Shown piece by piece: positions 53,412 through 64,000 of a stretch of DNA of 64,000 nucleotides; the first letter of the stretch is position 1; every line of letters starts with the position of its first letter. Origin of the DNA: Bradysia coprophila (taxonomy: Eukaryota > Arthropoda > Insecta > Diptera > Sciaridae); the NCBI RefSeq assembly GCF_014529535.1, contig NW_023503584.1, positions 1,402,190 through 1,466,189 on the forward strand, in the 5' to 3' direction. The position numbers were made by a program, and so were the translations under genes. The notes beneath the pieces were generated by a model. It had not been told where the DNA came from and searched no databases. It saw only the letters and a program-made list of their open reading frames with translations.

Positions 53412-56400
53412 ATACTATACTTTGTGCTTATAGTTCTGATGTTCCGTTAAGTCCGGTCATGTTTTCCATTACTGATATGTAAATCTAAATTGTGCGCCAT
53501 CTTGTGTGTGTTTGATGACGTTTAGTTAGGAAGGAGATCTCATTCAAATTTTTGAGCTACAACGTCCAAAACTCCGTTTCGTCGTCGTAAGATTGTACTA
53601 TTGTGTGTACAGTGTACTACTCTACATTCTCTGCAAATCGATGATGAATAAATGATAGTAGTTGTCTGTGTGAGTGTGGTTGTGTGGGTGTGAATGTAAC
53701 AAATAAAACGAAAATGGATTTTAAGAAATGATAAAATTTGTTTTTAATAAAATAAAAATGAAAAGAATTTTTTTAACAAACCTATCTAATTAATTGTCCT
53801 ATTTAGCATTTATTTAGACATAATTTAACAAAAATAAGTTTACGATTAATAATACAATTTTTCGTCTAATTTTTTCCACTTTTTTTAAAATAATTTTTCT
53901 CCTTTAAATTTTTGTATCAACTTAATGTAAGATTATTGTCATAGAGCCCGAAACTATCCATTAACAATAAAAAAAATCACATAATTTCCTTTCGAAGTTT
54001 TATTTCGTTAAATTTAAAATTTCTTCTTTTGTTTCTTTTAATTAATTGAACAACAAAGAGTTTCTCCCCTCTCTTTTAACAACAAAAAATAATCGAAGAA
54101 AATAAATTCCAACAAATTAAACATAAATCTGAACCACATTGTTGTGCATAAAAAAATATTTATAAACGGAATCGAATTCATTCAACCACTTTGATCTAAG
54201 TTACTAGTTTATAGATTGAACTTTTGCTTGAGGTTTTAACTTTCCAGAGACTGCGAACATACCATCAGCGTAGTTATCCTAGTCTTTTACTTCTTTTCCT
54301 CGATGTCATTCTTAATCTACTATTTCAATACATTTAACAAAGATTTTTTTTTGTCATGTATGGCCGAATAGGGCGTCTCTCATTTTTTGTCATTGCTATC
54401 GATAACAGATGATATAGCCGTCTCGGAAAAGTAACTTTTATATTTTATAACATTGAGTTCGTGAATTATATACCTGAAAAATAATTCAAAATTCAGCACA
54501 CAAGTTGAAAAATCCACAAAGATTATATGTTCCACGACAAAAAAAAATTGTATCGCAACGAAAGGTTGATCCATAAAACATTTATTTGAACGTTTGCGAA
54601 GTGAAGAAAATTAAATTTAGCCACAGTATTATAGAGGACACTCTATAAGTTAGTAGTTTCTATCTGTACGACTAAGAGCAGACCTTTCGTCATTCCGCTC
54701 ATTTGGGCGTTAGGGCAATCTCAAAAACAAGTTCAGTTTGAATGAACGACTTTACGTGACTTCCGAACCAATTCTCGAACTATGCAAATGCTCCCTGAGG
54801 AGAGTTAGACAAATAGCTGATATTTCGCCTAAATGTAGGCTATACACGAATTCATCTTAGTTTGGTTACGTATAATACGAGTCTTTCAGTGTTTTAATGC
54901 CATCAAACAAGAATTGAGTGAGTTTTAGAATTTTGAAAAAAATGGACTTTCGTCTGACATAGACATCAAAACCCGGTCCTTTTCGGTGAAGGGTCATCCC
55001 GTAACATCTGAGCCATTAGGTGTGTATGTAATGTTTCGTTTCAAAAAGTAAAAGAAAAATATTTCTTTTTAAGTGGTTTAAGTGATGAGTCAATTTTTGA
55101 AACCCGATCTGAGTTTGGCCAAACACAAATCCTTTGAACTCGAACCGATGGTGTCTGCTTATCCATGTTTTCGAGTGGTAAGTACGTTCGACTTATGAGT
55201 TCAATAATTATCTATAAAATTCAGATAACGTACATCAACAGTACGATTTCAGTGGTATTTTTGTGGACCGATGGATTTCGAGCATTTTCAGGTATTATCA
55301 CGAAATGTGTACTAGCCTTAAAATATGTTTTGTCGTGTTGTCGCTGTGTTTAGTATAATTAAAATTTACCATTTGCAGACTAGGTCGAAGTTAAAATGGT
55401 AAATATTGTAGGCAAGATAAAATTCTAAATATTTTCAGTTGTGTAATGTATGTGTCGGTTGTTTTATTACGTGAAACCTCAATCGAAGCGGAAAATTCTA
55501 AAAGTTTGTTCCAATAACAACTATAATGCATATAATAGCTTTTCATTTTTTAAATTAATTTTATTTTAATATCAGTCTGTATCTTAATGTGTGGTTTCTC
55601 TTTTTATATTTAAATCTTCTTTTTTTTACATTTTAAATATAATTTGTCGAGTTGAGAATTCTAATTTTGTTTAAATTTGTTGCTCTAATTTATGTCGATT
55701 TTTCTTTAGTTTCTTTTGTTTCTTTACTTCTTTCAATTCGCTTAAAAAGATTTCTAAGTTTTTATTTTCCGATAAGATTACTTTAATAATACGATTGGTT
55801 GAGTAATTGAAATATCGTCAAATATACATGGAATTGAATTATAAACCCAATCTCATATTCCTTCAGGCGTCATTTCAGGTGTTAGTAAATCCATCGATTT
55901 TTTGTTACCGTTGTTAGTGTTATTATTGCCACTTTTACCATCGCTATCCAATCGGGTTAGGTTCACCGATGAATTAACCTAAACGAATTCAAAATCAAAA
56001 ATTTCAAAACCACTTGATTGGTGTTGATATTAAAAAACAAACAAACAAAAAATTGAACAACAAAAATTGGTTTCTGAATAAGCAGGAAAGCTTTTTGATT
56101 GACAATAACAGGTGCGCAGTGTGTAGGGAATTTCAATCTCACAGCTTGAAGTTTTTCAAAATTATTTTTCTCGGCTCCCTGTGGAATTTTTTGAGATAAC
56201 GTTGTATGCAACTCAGTGATAAATGCTCAAATATTGGAGAACTAATTCCCATAATTTCCAAAACTTCCTCAAATCCCCAAAGCTCCCTGAAATTCCCAAA
56301 ATGATTTCCTAATCTATGTTGTTTCCACCCACTCACAGAAGCACTTCTTGTATTAACAGAAGATCGAGAGAGTTTAGGGCTGCAGCCTTATGTAGGACAA

Positions 56401-56530
56401 CGTTTGTGCCAATAAGGCTTCAAAAAAGGCATTTTTAGAAAAGGATTCCATTACTATGGGTAGTGGTATGTCTCGTTTTATAACAGATTTTTTAACATCT
56501 TCCTTCTTTTTGTCAATGAAAGTGTAAAAG
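53412..56530. other. Intergenic or intronic, no gene seen
   Basis: AT-rich blocks at 53700-54170 and 55540-55800, and one MITE listed separately. No exon recognised. Confidence 0.35.
54238..54436 (+). mobile_element. Plus-oriented MITE family copy
   Basis: ACTTTCCAGAGACTGCGAAC start, TTTTACTTCTTTTCC, ATCGATAACAGATGATATAGC, GTCTCGGAAAAGTAA end. Confidence 0.55.
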
Positions 56531-56658
56531 AGGTATGGTCTATTGTCCGCCCGGAGGACATAAGAATTTGATTTTCGTCCTTAAACGCTCTCACTTTCAT
56601 ATTATTTTGACATAAAATGTGAGTGCGTTTAAGACGAATTCGCCGGTCGACCATACCT
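56531..56658. mobile_element. 128-bp MITE with AGGTATGGTC ends
   Basis: AGGTATGGTC and GACCATACCT termini; inner arms cgtccttaaacgctctcac / gtgagtgcgtttaagacg. Related to 58165-58280. Confidence 0.75.
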
Positions 56659-56879
56659 GTTCTAGACTTTCATTGCTTTTTGTATGGCCCATGGTTCGTA
56701 CTATTTGTGAATATTATCAACTATGTTCTGGTTGGATTCCAGCTTCCCATTTATTTCGAGCCAAGTGTGGTTGAATTTCATTAAAATTAACTGTCGTCGA
56801 GATATCCTTTTAGAAACGGTACGTATCGCGATTTATTTCTCAAATCTATTACTCCATCCGTTTAAAACATCCTGTTGCG

Positions 56880-57010
56880 TTAGATAGGAAGTCTTTTACT
56901 TCATTTGTTAATACATAATTTTACTTATATAAGAGAACGTTATTCGGAGCTCATCACTTATTGTGGTCATCTTAGTTGATAACAGTTGTACACCCGTTTC
57001 TGAAAGGTTA
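56880..57010 (+). mobile_element. Plus-oriented MITE family copy
   Basis: CTTTTACTTCATTTGTTAAT, TATATAAGAGAACG, AGTTGATAACAGTTG, CCGTTTCTGAAAGGTTA end. Confidence 0.55.
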
Positions 57011-57156
57011 CTTGCATTGGATTTTTTGGATTAAAACTAAATGTCCTTAATCTCCAAGAAAACAATGTTTTTATACCTCTTATCTATAGCATATCCCCCA
57101 CCAAACCCAAAATTATGACACAAAATCGAAACATTTGAATTTTATCATTAATTTAC

Positions 57157-57354
57157 CGGACTCATCGGTGTAATGACGATTTCCGTTTTGGCAGCTGATG
57201 CTCGAAGTAATGCTGTATCTTCAGTCGTATCATCGATATCGCCATCCTCAATATCCTCATCACCGTAATCGTCCCATGGCGGCGATTCTGGATCCATTTC
57301 ACCCTCACAATCCAAATCTTCTTCTTCAATATCTTCTTCCACTTCCTCATCCAT
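57157..57354 (-). CDS. Acidic first coding exon of an unidentified gene
   Basis: A splice acceptor (ATTTTCAG) at 57365-57363 precedes nine bases of leader and ATG at 57354. The 66 codons encode a very acidic segment (MDEEVEEDIEEEDLDCEGEM..., DDYGDEDIEDGDIDD) and then LLRASAAKTEIVITPMSP, ending at a GTAAAT donor (57156) in phase 0; without splicing the frame stops two codons on. The codon pattern and splice signals suggest a genuine exon of a larger minus-strand gene, but no partner exon is identified in the window. Confidence 0.5.
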
Positions 57355-57867
57355 TATTACAACTGAAAATTTAATGAAAACCAAATATTCAATTCATTTT
57401 GTTCCATCGAATTCGTTTCAATGTTAAACCAAATTTCGAATATGTCCGGTGATTAGTTGGGTGGTGGTAGCATTAATAAAGCATTAAAACAATGTGAGTC
57501 ATATCGATATTAAAAGGTAGGATTATTCGAAATTTGTTTGCGGTTTTCATATTGAATTTTCACACAACACAGTTAAAACACAACAGATCGTTCGGTTAGG
57601 TAATATTTAATTATTGAAAATGCAAATATATATCCAGCACAATAATTGAGGTGTGTGAGACAAACATAAAATGAAATCTAAAAAAAAAATATTTTGCTCG
57701 GTTGTCCGTTTTATGAATGAAACACTTACACATCCCAAACCAAAATTAAAGTTAACAAAAAGACACAACGTTCAAAATAAATGAAAGAATAAGAAAACGG
57801 TGCCGTTGCGACGTTAGGAATCAATTTCACAATTTGATCTTTATTTTAAGCGGTGTTGTCAGTATAA

Positions 57868-58042
57868 CATTTGAATCTGTTACTTCTGTTGTTCAAAATT
57901 ACGCTTTGTGTCCGATACAAAATCTTGTAATTCAATAGATTCATCCTACATTTTACGATAAAAGATGATGTTTTAACCGAATGTCATTGTTTAATTTTTT
58001 CGTTACGGTCGATAACAGATGATGAGATGTTTCTGAAAGGTT
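57868..58042 (+). mobile_element. Plus-oriented MITE family copy
   Basis: TTACTTCTGTTGTTCAAAAT, CGGTCGATAACAGATGATGAG, TTTCTGAAAGGTTTT end. Confidence 0.5.
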
Positions 58043-58164
58043 TTAGGTACATCGACGGCTTCCCATTTTAGACAAATTCTGTCTTCGGTTTCCACTTTTC
58101 CGCTTACATCAATCTAAAACATTTGAATTCTCTAATGAGGCGGCAAGCAATGAATGTACAAACC

Positions 58165-58280
58165 AGGTATGGTCTGTTCATACAAACCGGAGGACAAAGC
58201 GATCTCATGAGAGGTGAGTTTGTTTATATGAAATCGCGATGTCCTCCGCTCCATACAAAGTTTGACATTCGACTATACCT
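58165..58280. mobile_element. 116-bp MITE with AGGTATGGTC ends
   Basis: AGGTATGGTCTGTTCATAC start pairs loosely with GACTATACCT end; inner cggaggaca / tgtcctccg. Confidence 0.65.
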
Positions 58281-59681
58281 TGTGTTGACGTTCATTGGCG
58301 GCAAGCCCTTATTGTCTCTATTACTTCTTTGATTTTGGTGTTTCAAACAGTGAGATTGAAAATATTTTACTGCAACTGTTCCCTTTCATTTGTCTCATTT
58401 GTTTCAGCTGCATGCGCAAGGTCAAGGACAAGTTCGCCGACTGTAAAGTCATATTGATTTTTTTTGGTTGAAGTCGAGGACAGTAGTGTATCAGATTGCG
58501 TCCAAGTTACTTGTGGCACTTGAAGCTTGTCTACGGATTGTCATTTCATCAATCCATTTGCATATCCCCTGCAGAGATGGATTATCTAGGTTGAACGTTA
58601 AACTAATATGTTGCGCCATTCATAAATATGTCGTCGGTAGCATCATTGTATAACATAGGTTCTGATTTACTCATATCTTTTTCGCACCTGCACATAACGA
58701 TCCATAATTTATTCAAAAATCTCTACAATTAATAAACTAATTGCACTATCAACTGATTAACATTCTCTAGATCTGCCACATCGTCGACCCAATTACAATT
58801 GAATGGTTTATTTAATGATAATAATCAGTAAACCGCATTATAAACGTATACGACCCACAGTTACCATCACAGAAACAAGTACACCAAAAAAAATGAAATT
58901 ACATTTAACTTCTATGTTATTGACATCGATAAAATACAATATTTGTTTCGAAATAATAAATAGAAAAACAACAACCAAAATTGAAATCACAAAAGGAAAA
59001 CACAACAATGAATATTTTATGGTGTTTTAGTTAGACAGGGGTTCCGACGAGAGGGGTATCTTAGGAGCAAAAATGGTGCTGAACAGAATCGTATAACCAT
59101 GCAAAAAACAAAGTGAGTTTCAGTTCAAGTATTAATTTCTTTATGGTTTAAGTTCTGAACGTGTGACGTGTAACGAAAAACACAAACAAAATATTTGAGA
59201 TTAAAATGTTAGGTCAGGGTGGGATTACTTCCGCTATGTTTGCGGAGGCTAGGGATTAAAGAATGTATTTTAATCCCACAGACATTCGTAACAACGGTTC
59301 GAAATAAACTCCGAAAATTAGAACGCAACAACGGCAACAACTCAGTGACTGACTTGATATTTCCGAAGTCTTTTAATCAAAACATTCAAAAATCTTCGAA
59401 GTGTCCGGTCATTTCGATACACAATATTCGTCCGTTTTGTTAAACATTTGACGTCATGGTGGATTTCACAGTTGGCAACGGCGGTGACATAAACGAATCA
59501 TTTCAAGTCGATCAGGATCAATATTAGTTACAAAAACTCGTAAATTTCATCTAACTTCTTTATATTTAATTGTAATAATTTACTTATCTCAGACCGTAAA
59601 TCAAATCATCGTGTGGCTGGTCATCAGGGTACGACTTCGCCACCTCCTTCACGATCGTATACGAATCGCAGTCCCGCTTAA
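58281..59681. other. Intergenic or intronic, no gene seen
   Basis: No recognisable exon or strong repeat. Confidence 0.3.
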
Positions 59682-59880
59682 GCTGTCACAGACGGCAAGC
59701 AGCTTAAGCAGCTTTACTATCTGATCTATTACTTCATTTGATCGAAGATTTTCAGAGATTGATTTCAGAAATCTTCTACTTCATTTGTTTTGAACATGCT
59801 TTTTGCTGTATAAGACTTCCCTAGTCAGAGCTTGTCCTTTATTCTTGCTGTCGTTGTCGATAACAGATGACAGCCGTAGG
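59682..59880 (+). mobile_element. Plus-oriented MITE family copy, well preserved
   Basis: GCTGTCACAGACGGCAAGCA start, ATTACTTCATTTGATCGAAG, TGCTGTATAAGACTTCC, CAGAGCTTGTCC, GTCGATAACAGATGACAGCC end; contains a second CTTCATTTGTTTTGAACATG block. Confidence 0.65.
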
Positions 59881-61631
59881 ACTATTTGATTGTTTAAGCT
59901 TGCCAAAATATTTCCACACACTGAAGGTCTTGTTTGAGTAGCTGACATCGACCGGCTGCACGATACTATATTTGGTAAACAATTCATCGCGTTCAAATAT
60001 TTCGGTTGAGTAGAGAATGTTTAACTTTGTTGGATTGTGATCCTGGTCGACTTGCAATGTTTCTTTTCCGTGTTCAAATCTCGTCGTCTCATCTAAAAAT
60101 ATTTATTTTTACCAGTTCGAAACGTACTGTACTGTATCCTAAAGATTTAACTTTAGATCCATATATCTGGCTGTACAGATCCTTATGAACAAAGTATAGA
60201 AACACTGAGTATGACCTCATCTTAGCGAGTTAGACTACAGAGCTAAAGTTTGAAGACATCTTTACATTACCGCAATTTCAATTCAGTATTCTAAATTTGT
60301 TTGAAAAAAGGACACTATATGCGTCGCATCCATCGCTACAAATCGACAATTAGAAATTAGCTAAAGGAAAATGTATATGTGGCCGTTGCGACTATTATTA
60401 ATAGAAAAATGAGAATTTTATAAATATTGCCAAGAATATTGCGAAAGTATTTCCAGTGCAGTGGAGAAATTGCGAAAATGCCAATGCACCTCGAACTTGG
60501 GTTCCACCAGACGCACCTCTTGTCTGAATTTTACTTTAACATTCATGCATCTTATCCCTTGTGAGTGGGTGATATCGGAATCTGGGAATTACCCATTTGA
60601 TTGCCTATTCCGATTCCAGCTCAATTTCTTGTCGCATTGAAGCCATATAGTTATTTCAGTCGTCCGGAAATGGTACACAAATAAACGTCTTATATTATGT
60701 ATGATAGGTATGTACTTCACCTCCATAACCACATGTATGTGTAGTATATATAATGGTCTGGATATCAATTTCTCAATATTTTCAGCCGAAACAAACAACA
60801 CATTTAGAATTAATCGCCGAAAATATAACCAGTTCCTATCATAATCGATAGAAAGCAGACAAAATCTGAGAGATTTCCCAGTATAATGTTGTTCGTTAAA
60901 CTAGCAGTATGACGCCACATTAATAAAAAAGAGTGACGTCATTCGAGTTCTTTCATTTTTTTCTCGTTGTTTATATGGACTTCATTCCATGCTGGTAATA
61001 ATACGTGCATGAAATTTTTAATTTAACATTTTACTGCACATATGTGAGTACTTAAGGAGAAGAGTTTAATCGACGTGATTACAGAGCTGGGGCTAGAAAA
61101 ATAGCAATTGAATGACGTCATTATTTCGGATATGAACGCTGTCTTTCCGAGTGTCTTCCTTATATGCTGTTATAATCAAATTAGTAAAGGATTGTAATTT
61201 TGCTCAGATTCCAAAAATTTACAAGACAACATGAGTGTTTCACAAATCATTTTCAAATCATTTTTCTTGATTGGAGAATTGTCAAAATGTAGACATGAAA
61301 TTGTGGCTAGGGTTGTTGCCCAGATTCTTTCTTTTTCACATTGATTGAAGCTAAGTGTTCATCAACTTTGACTTCTAATGAAATTTTAAAAAAATTAACA
61401 AAATGTAAGCGTTGTTTGCCCCTTGGTGTCTGCTACTCTGACTTCCAATAAAACCACAAACAGAGGAAATGAAATTTAATAAATTTTAGATTCATGGTGG
61501 TCCACAGATGAGATGGGGGGATATCCAAAATGTAGAGTTAGGCCCTTGATCTTTAAACAATTGATCATTCCAGGTCTTGTTAACGCTCTCTTGACATCCT
61601 TTTGCTTCAATTTGAACCTTTTAGAAACAGA
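59881..61631. other. Intergenic or intronic, no gene seen
   Basis: No recognisable exon or strong repeat. Confidence 0.3.
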
Positions 61632-61792
61632 AACCTTATCACAACAAAATCATTAAATCTATTACTTCATTATAAAGTATCATTTGATACCAAAAGCTAT
61701 CACTTCAATATTTCAGCGATACTTTTCGATATAAAAGAGTATTCCTGTCATAGCTCGTCGCATATTCGTATTGTCGATAGCAGATGGTTAAC
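61632..61792 (+). mobile_element. Plus-oriented MITE family copy
   Basis: AACCTTATCACAAC start, CTATTACTTCATT, TGTCGATAGCAGATGGTTAAC end. Confidence 0.5.
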
Positions 61793-61987
61793 AAAACAAT
61801 GATCCAGTTTTCCTTTTTTTTTATTTGAGTTTTGTTTTGTTTTGTTTGAGTTTTGTTGACTAAAGATTTTCAAACATCTACAAGTAGGTGTCATAGAATT
61901 ACGAAATGATGTATTTGGGTCATGATGTAGTTACACGATTTTTTCTAATCTATTGATGCAGACAACAGTAAATTTACCTTGCATTTT

Positions 61988-62164
61988 AGCCTTTCACAGA
62001 CAGCAGCATATCATCAGGGCAGTCATTGAATTTGTGACTTGATTTGATCGAAGTTTATTCGAAAGATTTAACACTTCATTTTATTTAACATGCATTTTGC
62101 TATAGAAGACGGTAGTTTCGAGTAGTTGTCGATAACAGATGATACAGCCGTCCGTAAAAGGCTA
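61988..62164 (+). mobile_element. Plus-oriented MITE family copy, both ends kept
   Basis: AGCCTTTCACAGACAGCAGC start, GTTGTCGATAACAGATGATA, CAGCCGTCCGTAAAAGGCT end; termini are inverted repeats. Confidence 0.65.
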
Positions 62165-62238
62165 GTCATTCAGTTTATTGTTTCATTTTTAAAGTGAGAT
62201 ACCCCATGGTTTTATTAACAGCCAACATTCGATTTAAT

Positions 62239-62362
62239 TAACCTTTCAAAGACGGTAAGCCTGTCTCCCAATATAATTATGTCGAGTCAGTTACTTCTTT
62301 CGATCCGAATTACTATTGTGATCAATGTCGATTAGAGAAGGCATAGCTGTCCGTGAAAGGAT
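62239..62362 (+). mobile_element. Plus-oriented MITE family copy, short
   Basis: TAACCTTTCAAAGACGGTAA start and AGCTGTCCGTGAAAGGATAA end, inverted; interior reduced. Confidence 0.6.
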
Positions 62363-63305
62363 AACAATTAAAATAATTAAATGCAGACAGACACAAACAC
62401 ACACACCACATTTTTTTGATTGAAATTTAATCAAAATTAAAAAAGTAAAAAAAAATTGGAAAAAAGAAAATCCAACGTAAACAATGAACTCACTATGGAG
62501 GACGAATATTAGTGTGGTGTAAAAACATCAATGAGGCCATCAAAAAACTCAATTTGGGAACAAAGGATTTATCTCGATAACCTTTTTGCTGTTGCCTGTA
62601 TTGTACGCATCTACGAACATTTATCTAAATCAAATCACCGCCGAAATGTACCGATTATTGTAAAAAGTAAACAGATTCTCATCGTCCCAAATTAAATTAT
62701 TTGTTTGACTGCATTGATTATCTCTTTGATGTTATAGCGACGTTGAAGATGAGTAGCCATCATATGATGCTGCTGCAATATTACATTAGCATTGTGTTAA
62801 AAATAAATATTACGTGACACAATATTAATTCACATTAAATGGAGGGATTGGTTGGTTGGTTTTCACTAAATTTCGGATTTTACCACTATGTTGGGTGTAC
62901 TGGGGGGTAGATATTGTTTTTCCGTTATGATGACTTTTATTTTCCATTTTTTTAATTATTTATTTTTGGATGCTTTTTTAATTAACCTTTCAATTTTAAT
63001 CGAATATATTCAGAGGATTTGTGATTTTTGTTTAAATTAAATTGCGTTTCAATTAGTGTGATTACTAATTTTGTCGCTCGGAACCAATAAATCAGAGGTG
63101 GATTATACCAATGTCATATTGCTTACATAAGAAACTGTAGCAGAACGGATACAACTCTACATAATTAACGAAGAGGTTGGCGTCGTTGATGACTTCGCTG
63201 CATAATTAATTGTGTTTCAATGTCCTTTCCATCACATAAACTGGGTGAACCAAAGACGGTGAACATAGCCACAGTACAGTACCATTATTCTTTAGAGGGA
63301 TTCTT
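62363..63305. other. Intergenic, no gene seen
   Basis: AT-rich, with an ACACAAACACACACACC run near 62391. No exon recognised. Confidence 0.3.
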
Positions 63306-64000
63306 TTGAAAAACAGCCTACCGAAATCGGACGCATTTTCTATTGGAATTTTTTATATGTGCCTAGAAAGGACTTCGACCCTACAAGCCAAAACCACTTT
63401 CAAAAAAATTCTTCGAAGTTTGTGTGGCTGGTCAAAGGTGAGCAAAAACCGAAAAATTGCAATTTTCTTACAAAAATTGCTCCAGTTACACGAGCCGTAC
63501 AGGGTCGTGTGGGGTGTCATTAGAAAGGTAATCACATGTACTATTGAGCCGAATAGGGTCTTGTTGGGTTTAAAATTCATCCACACTGAAATATGTGCAG
63601 ATAAAGTTTTTAACCGAAGACGTACACTGTTCTTACTGAAATTACTCGAGGTACACAAAATGTACATGGTCGTGTGGGGTATCATTTAAAAGGTAATTTT
63701 ATGTGCTTTTGAGCCAAATAGAGACTGATGTGGTTTGGATGCATCTATGATGAAATATGGACACTTAAACATTTCAACTTCTTTTTCATCGCATATGTAT
63801 CCAAACCACATAAAACTCTATTTGGCTCAAAAGCTCATAAAATTACCTTTCAAATGATACCCCACACGACCATGTACATTTTGTGTACCTCGAGAAATTT
63901 CAGTAAGAACAGTGTACGTCTTCGGTTAAAAACTTTATCTGCACATATTTCAGTGTGGATGAATTTTAAACCCAACAAGACCCTATTCGGCTCAATAGTA
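63306..64000. repeat. Palindromic repeat running off the right edge
   Basis: 63539-63745 is repeated inverted as 63790-64000 (positions add to about 127539) around a centre near 63770, and the pairing probably continues beyond the window. The left arm also has a direct repeat of about 165 bases (ggtcgtgtggggt at 63503 and 63668). Frames on both strands are mirror artefacts with no domain. Confidence 0.75.

Overview
This window is eukaryotic and most likely from an insect. It is AT-rich, genes carry short GT-AG introns of about 60 bases, and it contains an insect odorant receptor (7tm_6 family), a pair of rhomboid-type intramembrane protease genes and many insect-type transposons. The 60-base introns and the gene mix suggest a lower dipteran such as a fungus gnat, but that is a guess from general knowledge. 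There are no operons, rRNA genes, confident tRNA genes or CRISPR arrays.

Host genes, all on the minus strand: a secreted protein resembling a subtilisin (S8) prodomain at 67-486; rhomboid copy A at 3014-4214 (four exons); rhomboid copy B at 23797-25362 (four exons), part of a duplicated segment; a secreted aerolysin/ETX-MTX2-like protein at 32622-33963 (two exons); a complete seven-transmembrane odorant receptor at 35501-37667 (four exons); and an isolated acidic first coding exon at 57157-57354.

The most striking region is 9829-23165, a set of nested transposons. A hAT transposon (TIR beginning CAGAGACCTGC, 8-bp target duplication ATTCAGAC) carries a transposase of about 622 codons that would be open throughout but is interrupted twice. 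One interruption is a 212-bp hairpin element at 10317-10528. The other is a 9388-bp near-perfect palindrome at 11315-20702, bounded by a 6-bp duplication (TACGTC) and AG...CT termini, as expected for Polinton/Maverick (adintovirus-like) integration. Each palindrome arm encodes the same four small proteins reading outward: an unknown internally repeated Cys-rich protein, a pX-like basic protein, a C2H2 zinc-finger protein and a minor-virion-like protein. Each arm also has a GAGGAG array and 15 CACGTG motifs near its end. No polymerase, integrase, ATPase, protease or major capsid gene is visible. The best reading is an integrated snap-back (inverted-dimer) derivative of a Polinton/adintovirus, mobilised in trans.

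Two more large palindromes follow the same theme: a 2.7-kb non-coding one at 5860-8598, and an inverted dimer of a Penelope-like retroelement (reverse transcriptase plus GIY-YIG endonuclease) at 45986-50485 flanked by a 13-bp direct repeat. A fourth starts at the right edge. Smaller repeats include a 146-bp tandem array (28785-29830), a CCGGGAA-rich degenerate array (27235-28325), a hAT-type MITE with an 8-bp target duplication (34846-35238), a TTA-flanked MITE (25895-26063), a roughly 170-bp MITE family always seen in plus orientation (densest at 52-62.4 kb), and dispersed hairpins whose tips share a GC-rich GCC-GAA-GGC type motif. The stretch from 50.5 to 64 kb is mostly AT-rich intron-like or intergenic DNA sprinkled with these MITEs.
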